From: UBA7672 sp044224605
GTDB taxonomy: Bacteria; Pseudomonadota; Alphaproteobacteria; Caulobacterales; Hyphomonadaceae
Reading direction: 5' to 3'
NCBI GenBank assembly: GCA_044224605.1
Contig: JBGAKC010000023.1
Coordinates: 1-64,000 of the forward strand
DNA: 64,000 bases
The notes under the pieces are model-generated. The model was not told where the DNA came from and did no database searches. It saw only the letters and a program-made list of their open reading frames with translations. The position numbers and the translations under genes are program-made. Of the stretch, positions 29,160-38,604 are shown piece by piece (within the stretch, counting starts at the first letter, position 1; every line of letters begins with the position of its first letter).

Positions 29160-29345
29160 ATGGCCGTCCCTAAGCGCAAGACATCCCCCTCCAAGCGCGG
29201 CATGCGCCGGGCTCACGACGCCCTGAAGGGCAATTCGTACATCGAGGACAAGGAATCGGGCGAACTCCGCCGTCCACACCACGTCGACCCGAAAACGGGC
29301 CTGTACCGTGGCAAGCAGATCCTGAAAGCCAAGGACGAGGAATAA
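29160..29345 (+). CDS. rpmF: 50S ribosomal protein L32
   Basis: The 61-residue protein has the unmistakable L32 start MAVPKRKTSPSKRGMRRAHD and the alphaproteobacterial C-terminal half RRPHHVDPKTGLYRGKQIL. It lacks the zinc-binding cysteines of some L32 types, which is normal in this lineage. It has its own upstream region divergent from the TPR-oxygenase gene and its own terminator; plsX and fabH, neighbours in many bacteria, are absent here. Confidence 0.97.
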   Translation: MAVPKRKTSPSKRGMRRAHDALKGNSYIEDKESGELRRPHHVDPKTGLYRGKQILKAKDEE

Positions 29346-29372
29346 GCCCGGCTTTCTGAGCCAGTTTTACCA

Positions 29373-29406
29373 GCGGCCGCTCTCAATGGGGCGGCCGTTT
29401 GCTTTT
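29373..29406 (+). terminator. Intrinsic terminator after rpmF
   Basis: A perfect 7-bp stem CGGCCGC / GCGGCCG with a 10-base loop is followed by TTTGCTTTT. It lies 28 bases after the rpmF stop codon. Confidence 0.75.
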
Positions 29407-29527
29407 GTCCGGAACCTCTGGCCGCCGCATTGCAACCGCCGCCAGTTCAATCCATAGCAGGCACGCTTTTCGCGCCCGGGAGCGGGTCCCGGTCGCCCAG
29501 TTCGCCTAATAACCAGGGGCAGGATCA

Positions 29528-30805
<1,278 letters not shown>

Positions 30806-30817
30806 TCGGCCAGCCTG

Positions 30818-30930
30818 CCCCCGTCCTTCGAGATGGCCTTCGGCCTCCTCAAGATGGGGGCTACTCTGCGACCAATGGTTCAGCCCTCATCCTGAGGAGA
30901 TCGCGAAGCGATCGTCTCGAAGGACGGGGG
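30818..30930. repeat. Palindromic intergenic element downstream of eno
   Basis: Perfect 16-bp terminal inverted repeats (CCCCCGTCCTTCGAGA at the left, its complement at the right, 30915-30930) enclose a second imperfect inner pair (TCCTCAAGATGGGGGCT against AGCCCTCATCCTGAGGA) and small local hairpins (GGCCTTCGGCC; GATCGCGAAGCGATC). The whole can fold into a long cruciform. Such elements with CCTTCGAGA ends occur as interspersed repeats in alphaproteobacterial genomes; only one copy is in this window. Confidence 0.75.
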
Positions 30931-31059
30931 CGTGCTCACTGATTTCAGCGCTCCCTTTTCAAAAAATCCGTCAGCTGACGCAGCGGCGCCAGCCAGCCCG
31001 TCCCGTTCCACCAGCAAGCTTTCAGTGATAAATTCCCCGCAGTTTCAGGGGGTATTTTC

Positions 31060-31863
31060 ATGACAGATATCACGTCTGACAGTCTCAATTCGTCTGCGAC
31101 GCCGCTCGCCCGCGTGATCGACAAATGGATCTGGGTGTTCATGGCGGCGCTCTTCATCGCCATCACGCTGATCGGCTTCATCCCGGACTCGATGATGAAG
31201 ATGGGCCTCGTCGATACGGGTCAGCGCCCGCCTTTCCCGCTCGTGCTTCACATGCATGCGGTGCTGATGGGCTCTTTCCTGCTGCTCCTGTTGACGCAGT
31301 CTGTCCTCATGGCCACGGGCCAACGTCAGCTCCACCAGAGCATCGGCATTCTCGGCGCCTTGCTCGCCGTGGCGCTCGTGATCGTCGGCCTCGTTCTCGT
31401 CCCGACCATGTACCACCAAGGCTGGGACGCCGCGCAGGCCGCGCCTCAGGAAGCCCGCGCCGGCATCCTGCAGGGCCTTCGTGTCGCCGATGACATCATG
31501 CTGCTGCAGCTTCGCATCGGCATCCTGTTCCCGGTCTTCGTCTTCACGGCCCTCGCTGTCCGCAAGACCGACTCCGGCTTGCACAAGCGCTTCATGTTCC
31601 TGGCCGTCGCGATGGCTTTGCCGGCTGCGTTCGACCGCATCACCTGGATCCCGGGCACGATGCCGATGAGCCCGCTGTCGCCGGATCTCTACGTCCTGCT
31701 CGCGATTTCGCCGATCTTCATCTGGGACCTCGTGCGCACGCACAAGGTTCACAAGGCCTACCTGATCTGGCTGGGCGTCAACATCCCGCTGTCCATCTTC
31801 ATCCACACCGCCTGGGACAGCGAATGGTGGCACTCCATCGCCCCGAAGATCGTTGGTCTCTAG
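31060..31863 (+). CDS. Seven-helix membrane protein with conserved-looking histidines
   Basis: A 267-residue protein with about seven membrane segments (WIWVFMAALFIAITLIGFI, LHMHAVLMGSFLLLLLTQSV, ILGALLAVALVIVGLVLVP, LQLRIGILFPVFVFTALAV, FMFLAVAMALPAAFDRITWI, LYVLLAISPIFIWDLV, LIWLGVNIPLSIFIHTAW). Histidines lie at helix edges (LHMHAV, RQLHQSIG, LHKRFM, HTAWDSEWWH), a layout reminiscent of haem-binding cytochrome-b-type or DUF2306-like proteins, but I do not recognise the family with certainty. The ATG has AGGGGG ahead. It stands alone with its own terminator. Confidence 0.7.
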   Translation: MTDITSDSLNSSATPLARVIDKWIWVFMAALFIAITLIGFIPDSMMKMGLVDTGQRPPFPLVLHMHAVLMGSFLLLLLTQSVLMATGQRQLHQSIGILGALLAVALVIVGLVLVPTMYHQGWDAAQAAPQEARAGILQGLRVADDIMLLQLRIGILFPVFVFTALAVRKTDSGLHKRFMFLAVAMALPAAFDRITWIPGTMPMSPLSPDLYVLLAISPIFIWDLVRTHKVHKAYLIWLGVNIPLSIFIHTAWDSEWWHSIAPKIVGL

Positions 31864-31882
31864 TCTCGACGCCAAGGCAAAA

Positions 31883-31910
31883 GGCCGGGTCATCACGGCC
31901 CGGTCTTTTT
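31883..31910 (+). terminator. Intrinsic terminator after the seven-helix protein gene
   Basis: A CCGGG/CCCGG stem (31885-31903) around a 9-base loop is followed by TCTTTTT. It sits between convergent genes and, read from the other side, has AAAA before the stem, so it may also serve the acyl-CoA dehydrogenase transcript. Confidence 0.7.
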
Positions 31911-31929
31911 CATTCCGCGTCCGCCAGGC

Positions 31930-33189
31930 TCAGCGGTCGTTCTTGCCTGGCTCATATTTCCGGATTTCTGCGCGGCTCACGACCATGTGGTGAACCTCGT
32001 CCGGACCATCCGCGAAGCGCAGGTGGCGCACGTCGGCATAGAGTTCCGCCAACGGCGTCCATTGCGAGATACCCGTCGCGCCGTGGATCTGGATCGCCTC
32101 GTCGATGATACGGCAGGCGATCTCCGGGATCATCGACTTCACCATCGACACCCACACCCGCGCCTCGCGATTGCCCAGTACGTCCATGGCCTTCGCCGCT
32201 TTCAGCACCATCAGGCGCATCTGCTCGATGTCGTAACGCGCCCGCGAGACAACCTCGGGGTTCTTGCCCAGCTTGATCAGCGGCTGGCCGAACGCCTCGC
32301 GCGAGATGCCGCGCCTGATCATCATCTCCAGCGCCGCTTCCGCCTTGCCGATCGTGCGCATGCAGTGGTGGATGCGCCCCGGTCCGAGCCTAACTTGGCT
32401 GATCTCGAAGCCGCGTCCTTCGCCGAGCAGGATGTTCTCCTTCGGCACGCGCACATTCTCGAACTTCAGGTGCATGTGGCCGCGTGGCGCATGGTCGGCG
32501 CCAAACACGTGCATCGCCCCGAGGATCTTCACGCCGGGCGTGTCCATCGGCACGAGGATCTGCGACTGCTGCAGGTGCGTCGGAGCATTGGGGCTCGTCT
32601 TGACCATCACGATCATGATCTTGCAGCGCGGATCGCCGGCGTTTGAGATGTAGTGTTTCTCGCCGTTGATCACCCACTCATTGCCATCGAGCGCGGCGCT
32701 GGTCGAAATGTTCTTCGCGTCCGAGGATGCCACCGCCGGCTCCGTCATCGCATAGGCCGACCGGATCTCGCCATTCAGCAGCGGTTCGAGCCATTTCTTC
32801 TTCTGCTCCGGCGTGCCCACGCGCTCAAGCACTTCCATGTTGCCCGTGTCCGGCGCTGAGCAGTTCAGCGTCTCGGAGGCGAGGGGCTGCTTGCCCAGCT
32901 CGGCTGCGATGTATGCATAGTCGAGATTGCTCAGCCCTTCGCCTGTCTCGGCGTTGGGCAGGAAGAAGTTCCAGAGGCCCGCGGCCTTCGCCTTCTTCTT
33001 GGCTCCATCGAGCAGTTCTAGCTGCCGCGGATGCCAGCTCCAGCGATCCTTCTTCTGCTGGTCGAGTTCGTCGAATTCTTCCATGATCGGCGCGACGTTC
33101 TCGGCGATATGCTTCTTCACCTTCTCGTACAGCGGCCGACCTTTCTCCGACATGCGAAGGTCGTTCAGCTCATTCTCGGCGTCGTTCAT
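31930..33189 (-). CDS. Acyl-CoA dehydrogenase family protein
   Basis: A 419-residue FAD-dependent acyl-CoA dehydrogenase of the longer ACAD10/11-like group. Visible are the FAD-binding AYAMTEPAVASSDAKN, NGEKHYISNAGDPRCKI, the C-terminal RLGPGRIHHCMRTIGKAEAAL and REAFGQPLIKLGKNPEV helices, and QIHGATGISQWTPLAELYAD. The ATG at 33189 is preceded by AGGAGTGG; the frame is open further upstream without coding signal. Its chain-length range cannot be told from sequence. Convergent with the seven-helix protein gene and divergent from the P4H-like gene. Confidence 0.9.
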   Translation of the reverse strand: MNDAENELNDLRMSEKGRPLYEKVKKHIAENVAPIMEEFDELDQQKKDRWSWHPRQLELLDGAKKKAKAAGLWNFFLPNAETGEGLSNLDYAYIAAELGKQPLASETLNCSAPDTGNMEVLERVGTPEQKKKWLEPLLNGEIRSAYAMTEPAVASSDAKNISTSAALDGNEWVINGEKHYISNAGDPRCKIMIVMVKTSPNAPTHLQQSQILVPMDTPGVKILGAMHVFGADHAPRGHMHLKFENVRVPKENILLGEGRGFEISQVRLGPGRIHHCMRTIGKAEAALEMMIRRGISREAFGQPLIKLGKNPEVVSRARYDIEQMRLMVLKAAKAMDVLGNREARVWVSMVKSMIPEIACRIIDEAIQIHGATGISQWTPLAELYADVRHLRFADGPDEVHHMVVSRAEIRKYEPGKNDR

Positions 33190-33339
33190 GTTTCCACTCC
33201 TGTTCCCCATCCGATAACACCACCCAAAGCCGTTCGTCACGCGCCGCCCCGGCCGTTTGCATTTCCCCGGACTTGTGGTGTTCACTGGCCCCCGCTGGAA
33301 GGCACTGGTGAAGCCTGTTTTCGACCCTGGAATTGATCG

Positions 33340-34407
33340 ATGAGCATCACACAGTCAGGGAACCCCGTCGACACGGCCGCACTGCGCGCCCGCGCGGGCG
33401 ATGGCGACCGGGAGGCGATGCTCGCCCTGTTCAATGAGCTGGATGCAGCCAACCGCAACGAGGAATCGTTTTCGTGGCTCGTTCGCCTCGCGCGCGCCGG
33501 CCATCTTCCATCCTCCCTCATGTTGGGCGAGCGGATGGTCATCGGCTTCAAGGCCCCGCAGCGCCCCGTCGACGGCGCCCAATGGATCGCGGCGGCCGGG
33601 CAGGCCGGATTGCCGCAAGCGCTGCACGGCCACGCCATCCTCGCCGCTCTCGGCATCGGGCGGCCACAAAGCTGGAGCGACGCGTGGTCATTGCTTCAGG
33701 CCGCGGCCCGCGCCGGCCACGCGATGGCAGCATCCCAGCTCCAGCTATTCGAGTTGCTCGGCATCCGCGGCGAGCGCGACATCGCGCAGTTCCTCGCTCC
33801 GGCCGCGATGGAGACGCGCCTCGCCTCACCCCAGATCGCTCTTGCCGACGGCGTCCTGCCGGAAGCGATGTGCCATTGGCTTATCGAGCGCGCCCGTCCC
33901 AAACTCTACCGCGCCCCCGTCTTCGCCCCGCGCGGCGGCAGCAGCACGGACAAGATCAGGACCAACTCCGCAGCCGGCTTCGGCATGTTCGAAACCGATC
34001 TGGTTTTCCAGCTTGCCCGTGCGCGCGTCGCCGCCACGGTCGGCAGTCCAATCCGTAACCAGGAACCACCCCAGGTGCTCCACTACGCCGAAGGCGAACA
34101 ATACACCCCTCACTGGGACTATTTCGATCCTTCTGTCGCTGCCTACCGCCAGCACATCGAATGGGGCGGACAACGCATCTGCACCGCGCTCGTCTATCTC
34201 AATGCCGGCTTCGAAGGCGGCGAGACCGGCTTCCCCAGGCTTGACGCCAAGCTGAAGGCAAACGCAGGGGGTCTCCTCACCTTCAGGAACGTTACCCCCG
34301 ACGGCGCCATTGACCCCCGCACCCTCCACGAAGGCTGCGCAACCACGCGCGGTGAAAAATGGCTCCTCTCCGTCTGGATCCGCGACCGCGAACACGTGCC
34401 TGCGTGA
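33340..34407 (+). CDS. Sel1/TPR-like plus prolyl 4-hydroxylase-type oxygenase
   Basis: A 355-residue fusion. Residues about 10-145 are Sel1-like helical repeats (AGDGDREAMLALFNELD, GAQWIAAAGQAGLPQALHGHAIL, LLQAAARAGHAMAASQLQLF). Residues about 165-355 form a P4Hc-type 2OG-Fe(II) dioxygenase: iron ligands H-x-D in YTPHWDYFDP and the distal His in HEGCATTRGEKWLLSVWIR with the 2OG-binding Lys in GEKW, plus LVYLNAGFEGGETGFP. Probable protein or peptide hydroxylase; substrate unknown. No operon partner. Confidence 0.85.
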   Translation: MSITQSGNPVDTAALRARAGDGDREAMLALFNELDAANRNEESFSWLVRLARAGHLPSSLMLGERMVIGFKAPQRPVDGAQWIAAAGQAGLPQALHGHAILAALGIGRPQSWSDAWSLLQAAARAGHAMAASQLQLFELLGIRGERDIAQFLAPAAMETRLASPQIALADGVLPEAMCHWLIERARPKLYRAPVFAPRGGSSTDKIRTNSAAGFGMFETDLVFQLARARVAATVGSPIRNQEPPQVLHYAEGEQYTPHWDYFDPSVAAYRQHIEWGGQRICTALVYLNAGFEGGETGFPRLDAKLKANAGGLLTFRNVTPDGAIDPRTLHEGCATTRGEKWLLSVWIRDREHVPA

Positions 34408-34598
34408 CAACTGAAGGCGATATCGCCTTCATAGAACAGCCCTTGCGGTCGCTGGGCTAGGCCGTGCCCACCTTGCTGGAGTTGGATACGTTCCAGTGGG
34501 AAAAGACGTCCGGGGAGGGCCGTGATCCCGTCGCCCTTTCATCGTTCGAGGTGATCGCCGCTATTGTGGCGGTCTCGACGACGCTACAATATGAAATA

Positions 34599-34940
34599 AT
34601 GAATTTGACGCTGACAGCCGCCTTGCTGCTCCTTGCCGGTCTGGCCGTGGCCGCCTGCGCGTCATCCCCGACGAAAACGGAGCTCGACAAGGGGCGTTTG
34701 CTCGTCGAGGCGAATTGCAGCTCCTGTCATGCCGTAGGCGACCTTGACGTGAGCCCCGCACCGGAGGCGCCGCCGTTCCGCCGCCTGTCGGAAGGCTATC
34801 GGGTCGCGACGCTGGAGGAGGCGCTGACGAAGGGGATCAGCGCCGGTCACCCGGCGATGCCAGAGTTCGAATTCACTCCTGAAGACGTCAAATCGATAAT
34901 CGCCTATCTTCAGTCGGTGCAGGCAGGGGACCCATCGTGA
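34599..34940 (+). CDS. Lipoprotein cytochrome c (first of tandem pair)
   Basis: A 113-residue monohaem class I cytochrome c with a lipoprotein signal (MNLTLTAALLLLAGLAVAAC). The haem site is CSSCH, with the probable axial Met in AGHPAMPEFEFTPEDV and the C-terminal helix IIAYLQSVQ. The frame is open upstream to 34464, but only ATG 34599 gives a clean signal sequence. The stop overlaps the start of a paralogous cytochrome gene by one base. No oxidase or dehydrogenase gene lies next to it, so its electron partner is unknown. Confidence 0.82.
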   Translation: MNLTLTAALLLLAGLAVAACASSPTKTELDKGRLLVEANCSSCHAVGDLDVSPAPEAPPFRRLSEGYRVATLEEALTKGISAGHPAMPEFEFTPEDVKSIIAYLQSVQAGDPS

Positions 34941-35329
34941 TGACCACCCGCGCAGCGCTCGTCCTATTGACCATGGCCTTCAGTGGCTGCGCCGCAGATC
35001 CGCCGCCTTCGGCCTCTCCTCCGGCAGTCGAAGGGTCCGTCATGCTGACGCCGAACGCCACTCCGGAACAGATCGAGCGTGGCAAGCGCATCGTCGAGAT
35101 GCAATGCGTCAGCTGTCATGCTGTTCGCGCGGACGACAAGAGCCGCAACCCCAGCGCTCCGGCGCTGCGGACGCTGGCGGAACGCTACCCCGTCACAGGT
35201 TTGGAAGAAGCTTTCGCCCTGGGAATCATGACGGGCCACCCCAGCATGCCTGATTTTCGTTTTGGGCGAGATCAGATAAAGGACATCCTTGCCTACCTCG
35301 GGAGTATACAAACCCGTCAGGGCGCCTGA
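34940..35329 (+). CDS. Lipoprotein cytochrome c (second of tandem pair)
   Basis: A 129-residue monohaem cytochrome c with a lipobox (MAFSGC) after a short hydrophobic stretch. The haem motif is CVSCH, with the axial-Met region TGHPSMPDFRFGRDQI and helix DILAYLGSIQ. It shares the layout and many residues with the gene directly upstream (GHPxMPxF, IxAYLxSxQ), so the two arose by duplication. ATG 34940 overlaps the upstream stop; GTG 34937 is an alternative. Confidence 0.85.
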   Translation: MTTRAALVLLTMAFSGCAADPPPSASPPAVEGSVMLTPNATPEQIERGKRIVEMQCVSCHAVRADDKSRNPSAPALRTLAERYPVTGLEEAFALGIMTGHPSMPDFRFGRDQIKDILAYLGSIQTRQGA

Positions 35330-35338
35330 TCAGTACCG

Positions 35339-35362
35339 GACTGCTGTGGTCTGTCAGCAGTC
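35339..35362 (+). terminator. Hairpin between cytochrome c pair and DksA-like gene
   Basis: A perfect 8-bp stem GACTGCTG / CAGCAGTC with an 8-base loop lies ten bases after the cytochrome stop and 17 bases before the next ATG. No T-run follows, so termination is uncertain; it may instead limit read-through or act on translation of the next gene. Confidence 0.4.
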
Positions 35363-35379
35363 GTGAGAGGAGTTCGTCG

Positions 35380-35706
35380 ATGCCGAATACCGATGCAGCT
35401 AAAGCGCGTCTGGAGCGCCAACTCGCGGAACTTAAGGAGCGGCAGAAGCGGATCTCCGCGGAACTGACCGAACCTCTCAATCGTGACCTGTCCGAGCAGG
35501 CGGTCGAAATGGAAGATGATGAGTCTCTCGAAGGACAGGCCGCGTTGATCAGTCGCGAGATTGCCTCCGTGAACCGGGCATTGCTGCGCATTGGACAGGG
35601 TAGCTATGGAGAATGCGTGCGCTGCGGCGACCGGATCGCTCCCAAGCGTCTGGAGGCGCGTCCGGAAGCGGCGCTCTGCTTCTCCTGCGCCAGCAGCGAG
35701 CAGTGA
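35380..35706 (+). CDS. DksA/TraR-family C4-type zinc-finger protein
   Basis: A 108-residue protein with a charged N-terminal coiled coil (ARLERQLAELKERQKRISAEL) and a C-terminal C4 zinc finger (GECVRCGDRIAPKRLEARPE, then ALCFSCAS). This matches DksA/TraR-like proteins, which enter the RNA polymerase secondary channel. The acidic tip here reads QAVEMEDDESLEGQ rather than the DxxDxA of true DksA, so it is more likely a short DksA-like regulator than DksA itself. A GAGAGGAG ribosome site precedes it. Confidence 0.85.
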   Translation: MPNTDAAKARLERQLAELKERQKRISAELTEPLNRDLSEQAVEMEDDESLEGQAALISREIASVNRALLRIGQGSYGECVRCGDRIAPKRLEARPEAALCFSCASSEQ

Positions 35707-36182
35707 CCTTTACATCAGATATGCGCGCGATTTCGCACGTCGGCCTGCATTCAAGCGCCCACGCAGGTCATCCGCCGCTACGCGGCGCCCATCTTCACTT
35801 GTAACTTCACCCCCGCGTCTTTGCGGATATTGGGAACGGCGGCTGATCGCCAATTCCTTTGAAAAATTCCCAGGCGTTTTCGGGCCAACGCTGATTCCAA
35901 TTCTGCTCCGGCAGCGATGGAGACGTCGATGATGGGTGAGAAGCGTGGAGCGTAGGGGCGGCCGTTCTACGAGTTCGACCGAGAGGGCGATGGTTCTGCC
36001 GACTAGGGATTGAGGATGCGATCGGGGATCACTCCACCTTCTCGAAGAACCACCATCCCCGCCCACTTTCGCCGGGAGGCCATGCGCGGTCCGGGGCTGG
36101 CGCCGCAGCGATGAGGCGAAGGGCAGGGCGGGGATGGCCACTGAGTGCAGATATGCCTTGCGCTGGCATCGGTTTTGTGAAA
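35707..36182. other. Long non-coding stretch upstream of ssb
   Basis: About 670 bases separate the DksA-like gene from ssb. This part has no frame with convincing composition, start and ribosome site. It contains small inverted repeats such as GCCGCTACGCGGC near 35772 but no T-run terminator. uvrA, which lies divergent from ssb in many alphaproteobacteria, is not here. Confidence 0.5.
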
Positions 36183-36197
36183 GAACAAACCACGAAC
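36183..36197. promoter_or_regulatory. LexA box upstream of ssb (GAAC-N7-GAAC)
   Basis: GAACAAACCACGAAC is the exact complement-orientation form of the alphaproteobacterial SOS operator. It lies 184 bases before the ssb start, with no gene between, so ssb is probably LexA-controlled from a distal promoter; no divergent gene is present to claim it. Confidence 0.75.
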
Positions 36198-36380
36198 ATG
36201 CGCAACCGTGCGTGCGTCACCCGCTTGTGGATGCTTCACAGCGTCCACAGGTAGGTGACGCGAACGCGGCTTCCGCGTGTCGCGTGGAGTGGCGGGCGGT
36301 TCTACGGTGCCCGCTTGTGTCAGGAACCGGAGCGGCGCGCCGATGGGCGCCCGGGGCCGGAGTGGAAAAGGACGACGATT

Positions 36381-36869
36381 ATGGCCGGATCGGTCAACAA
36401 GGTGATCCTCGTGGGCAACCTCGGACGGGATCCCGAAATCAAGCAAATGCCATCAGGCTCCTCGATCGCGAACCTCTCGGTCGCGACATCGGAAACCTGG
36501 CGCGACAAGGCGTCGGGTGAGCGCAAGGAAAAGACCGAGTGGCATCGCGTCGTCGTGTTCAACGAGGGCCTCGTGCGCATCGTCGAGCAGTACCTGAAGA
36601 AGGGCTCGAAGGTGTATCTTGAGGGCCAGCTTGAGACCCGCAAATGGCAGGACAAGGACGGCAACGACAAATACTCGACCGAAGTCGTGCTGCGTAACTT
36701 CAACTCGACCCTCACCATGCTCGATGGTCGCAATGAAGGCGCGGGCGGCGGCGAGTACAACCAGGATCGCGCCCCCGCGCGCGGCGCCGGCGCGAAAGGC
36801 AAGGGCGGCAAGGGTCCGCAGGAAGACTTCTCCCGCGGCGCCGATTTCGACGACGAGATCCCGTTCTAG
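36381..36869 (+). CDS. ssb: Single-stranded DNA-binding protein
   Basis: Tetrameric ssDNA-binding protein for replication, recombination and repair. The 162-residue protein has the OB fold (SVNKVILVGNLGRDPEIKQ, ATSETWRDKASGERKEKTEW, VYLEGQLETRKWQDKDG) to about residue 112, a Gly-rich linker, and the acidic partner-binding tip DFDDEIPF. The frame is open upstream to 36255; ATG 36381 gives the conserved N-terminus. Confidence 0.97.
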   Translation: MAGSVNKVILVGNLGRDPEIKQMPSGSSIANLSVATSETWRDKASGERKEKTEWHRVVVFNEGLVRIVEQYLKKGSKVYLEGQLETRKWQDKDGNDKYSTEVVLRNFNSTLTMLDGRNEGAGGGEYNQDRAPARGAGAKGKGGKGPQEDFSRGADFDDEIPF

Positions 36870-36978
36870 GCAGTCCATAGCCGCCGGGGCCGGTCGGATT
36901 CACGAATTCGGCCGGCCTCCGGAAGGGATGCTTAATCCTCTTGTCGTGTTCTGAGCCGGTATCGGCAGGAGAACGAAA

Positions 36979-38577
36979 GTGGCGGGCAGCGGGGAGCGGG
37001 ACTGGTGGCGGGGCGCGGTGCTCTACCAGATCTATCCGCGCTCCTTCCAAGACTCGAACGGCGACGGCGTCGGCGATCTCAGGGGCGTCACATCGAAGCT
37101 CGACTATGTGCAGGCCCTCGGCGTCGACGGGATCTGGCTCTCCCCATTCTTCAAGAGCCCGATGCGCGACTTCGGCTATGACGTGTCCGACTATCGCGAA
37201 GTCGATCCGCTCTTCGGCTCGCTCCAGGATTTCCAGGCGCTTCTGAAGGCCGCCCACGATCGCGGCCTGAAAGTGATAATCGACCAGGTCTGGTCCCACA
37301 CTTCCTCGGATCATCCCTGGTTCCAGCAGTCCCGCCAGGATGCTTCGAACGACAAGGCCGACTGGTATGTCTGGGCCGATGCCAGGCCCGATGGCTCGCC
37401 CCCCAACAACTGGCAGGCCTGGTTCGGCGGCCCGGCATGGACCTGGGAGCCTCGGCGCCGCCAGTACTACCTACACAATTTCCTGCCGACACAGCCCCAG
37501 CTCAACTACCGCAACGACGCCGTCCGCGCCGCGATCCTCGACGTCGCCCGCTACTGGCTCTCGATGGGCGTCGACGGCTTCCGCCTCGATGTTGCCAACT
37601 ATTACGTCCACGACGCCCAATTCCGTGACAACCCGCCCTCGGGCAATCCGAAGCCCGCGCTCCCGCGCGACATGCAGCTGCACCAGTTCAACTCGAACCA
37701 GCCCGAAACACTCGACTTCATCGCCAAGGTCCGCGAGCGCGTCGATGGCCACGGTCCCAACATGATGGTCGGCGAACTCGCCCCCGGCTCCTACGGCCTG
37801 ATGGCCGAATACACAAAAGGCCAGCACCGCCTTCACACCGCTTACGCGTTCGACTTCCTCAGCGCCTGGCCCGGCGTCGAGAAGATGGCGGATATCCTCA
37901 CGCAATGGCGCGAGGGCGCGGACGATGGCTGGCCCAGCTGGGCCTTCTCCAACCACGATGTCGCGCGCGTCGCCACACGCTGGAGCGAAGCGATCGGCTG
38001 TCCGCCCCCGCGCGCAGCCCCGCTCTTCATGGCGCTGCTGATGGCGCTGCGTGGAACCATCTTCCTCTATCAGGGGGAAGAACTCGGCCTCCCCGAAGCC
38101 GACGTCCCGTTCGACAAGCTCCAAGACCCGTGGGGCATCGCCGGCTGGCCCGCCACGAAGGGCAGAGATGGTTGCCGCACGCCGATGCCATGGAAGGACG
38201 AAGTCCTCGCTGGCTTCACCAAGGCGAAGGAACCCTGGCTCCCCATCGACCCGCGCCAGCGCCTCATCGCCGCTGAGAAGCAGGAAAAGCTCGCCGAGTC
38301 GATGCTCCACACGACCCGCAAGCTCGTCGAACTGCGCAAGGCCACCCCCGCGCTCGTCTCCGGAAGCTTTCGCGTTATCGAAGCTGGCGGCGGCCTCCTC
38401 GTCTTCGAACGCGAACTCGAGGGCGAGCGCATCCAGTGCGTTTTCAACTTCACCGGCCGCGACACCAGTCGGCCCTTCGGTTCAAAGCCGGACCTGCTCT
38501 GGCAGGCCGAAGCCGTGCTCAATGGCGCAACGCTCATGCTCCCGCCTTTCTCCGCGGCGATCCTGAAGCTTTCCTGA
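36979..38577 (+). CDS. GH13 alpha-glucosidase
   Basis: A 532-residue alpha-amylase-family enzyme, probably oligo-1,6- or alpha-1,4-glucosidase. Family regions are visible: I (VIIDQVWSHTSSDH), II with nucleophile Asp (GVDGFRLDVANYYVHD), III with the acid/base Glu (MMVGELAPGSYG) and IV (WAFSNHDVARVATRW). The start RGAVLYQIYPRSFQDSNGDG is typical. No signal peptide, so it acts in the cytoplasm on imported oligosaccharides. The start is GTG. No transporter or regulator gene is adjacent. Confidence 0.92.
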   Translation: MAGSGERDWWRGAVLYQIYPRSFQDSNGDGVGDLRGVTSKLDYVQALGVDGIWLSPFFKSPMRDFGYDVSDYREVDPLFGSLQDFQALLKAAHDRGLKVIIDQVWSHTSSDHPWFQQSRQDASNDKADWYVWADARPDGSPPNNWQAWFGGPAWTWEPRRRQYYLHNFLPTQPQLNYRNDAVRAAILDVARYWLSMGVDGFRLDVANYYVHDAQFRDNPPSGNPKPALPRDMQLHQFNSNQPETLDFIAKVRERVDGHGPNMMVGELAPGSYGLMAEYTKGQHRLHTAYAFDFLSAWPGVEKMADILTQWREGADDGWPSWAFSNHDVARVATRWSEAIGCPPPRAAPLFMALLMALRGTIFLYQGEELGLPEADVPFDKLQDPWGIAGWPATKGRDGCRTPMPWKDEVLAGFTKAKEPWLPIDPRQRLIAAEKQEKLAESMLHTTRKLVELRKATPALVSGSFRVIEAGGGLLVFERELEGERIQCVFNFTGRDTSRPFGSKPDLLWQAEAVLNGATLMLPPFSAAILKLS

Positions 38578-38604
38578 CGCGATCCGCCGGGCTAGCCTCG
38601 CTCC

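Noticed and set aside
35958..35975. GTTC-N5-GTTC as a third LexA box
   Set aside because: The spacing is five, not seven, bases, so it does not match the operator.
36003..36446. Minus-strand 147-codon frame upstream of ssb
   Set aside because: It covers the LexA box and the ssb start, has no start signal and no recognisable motif.
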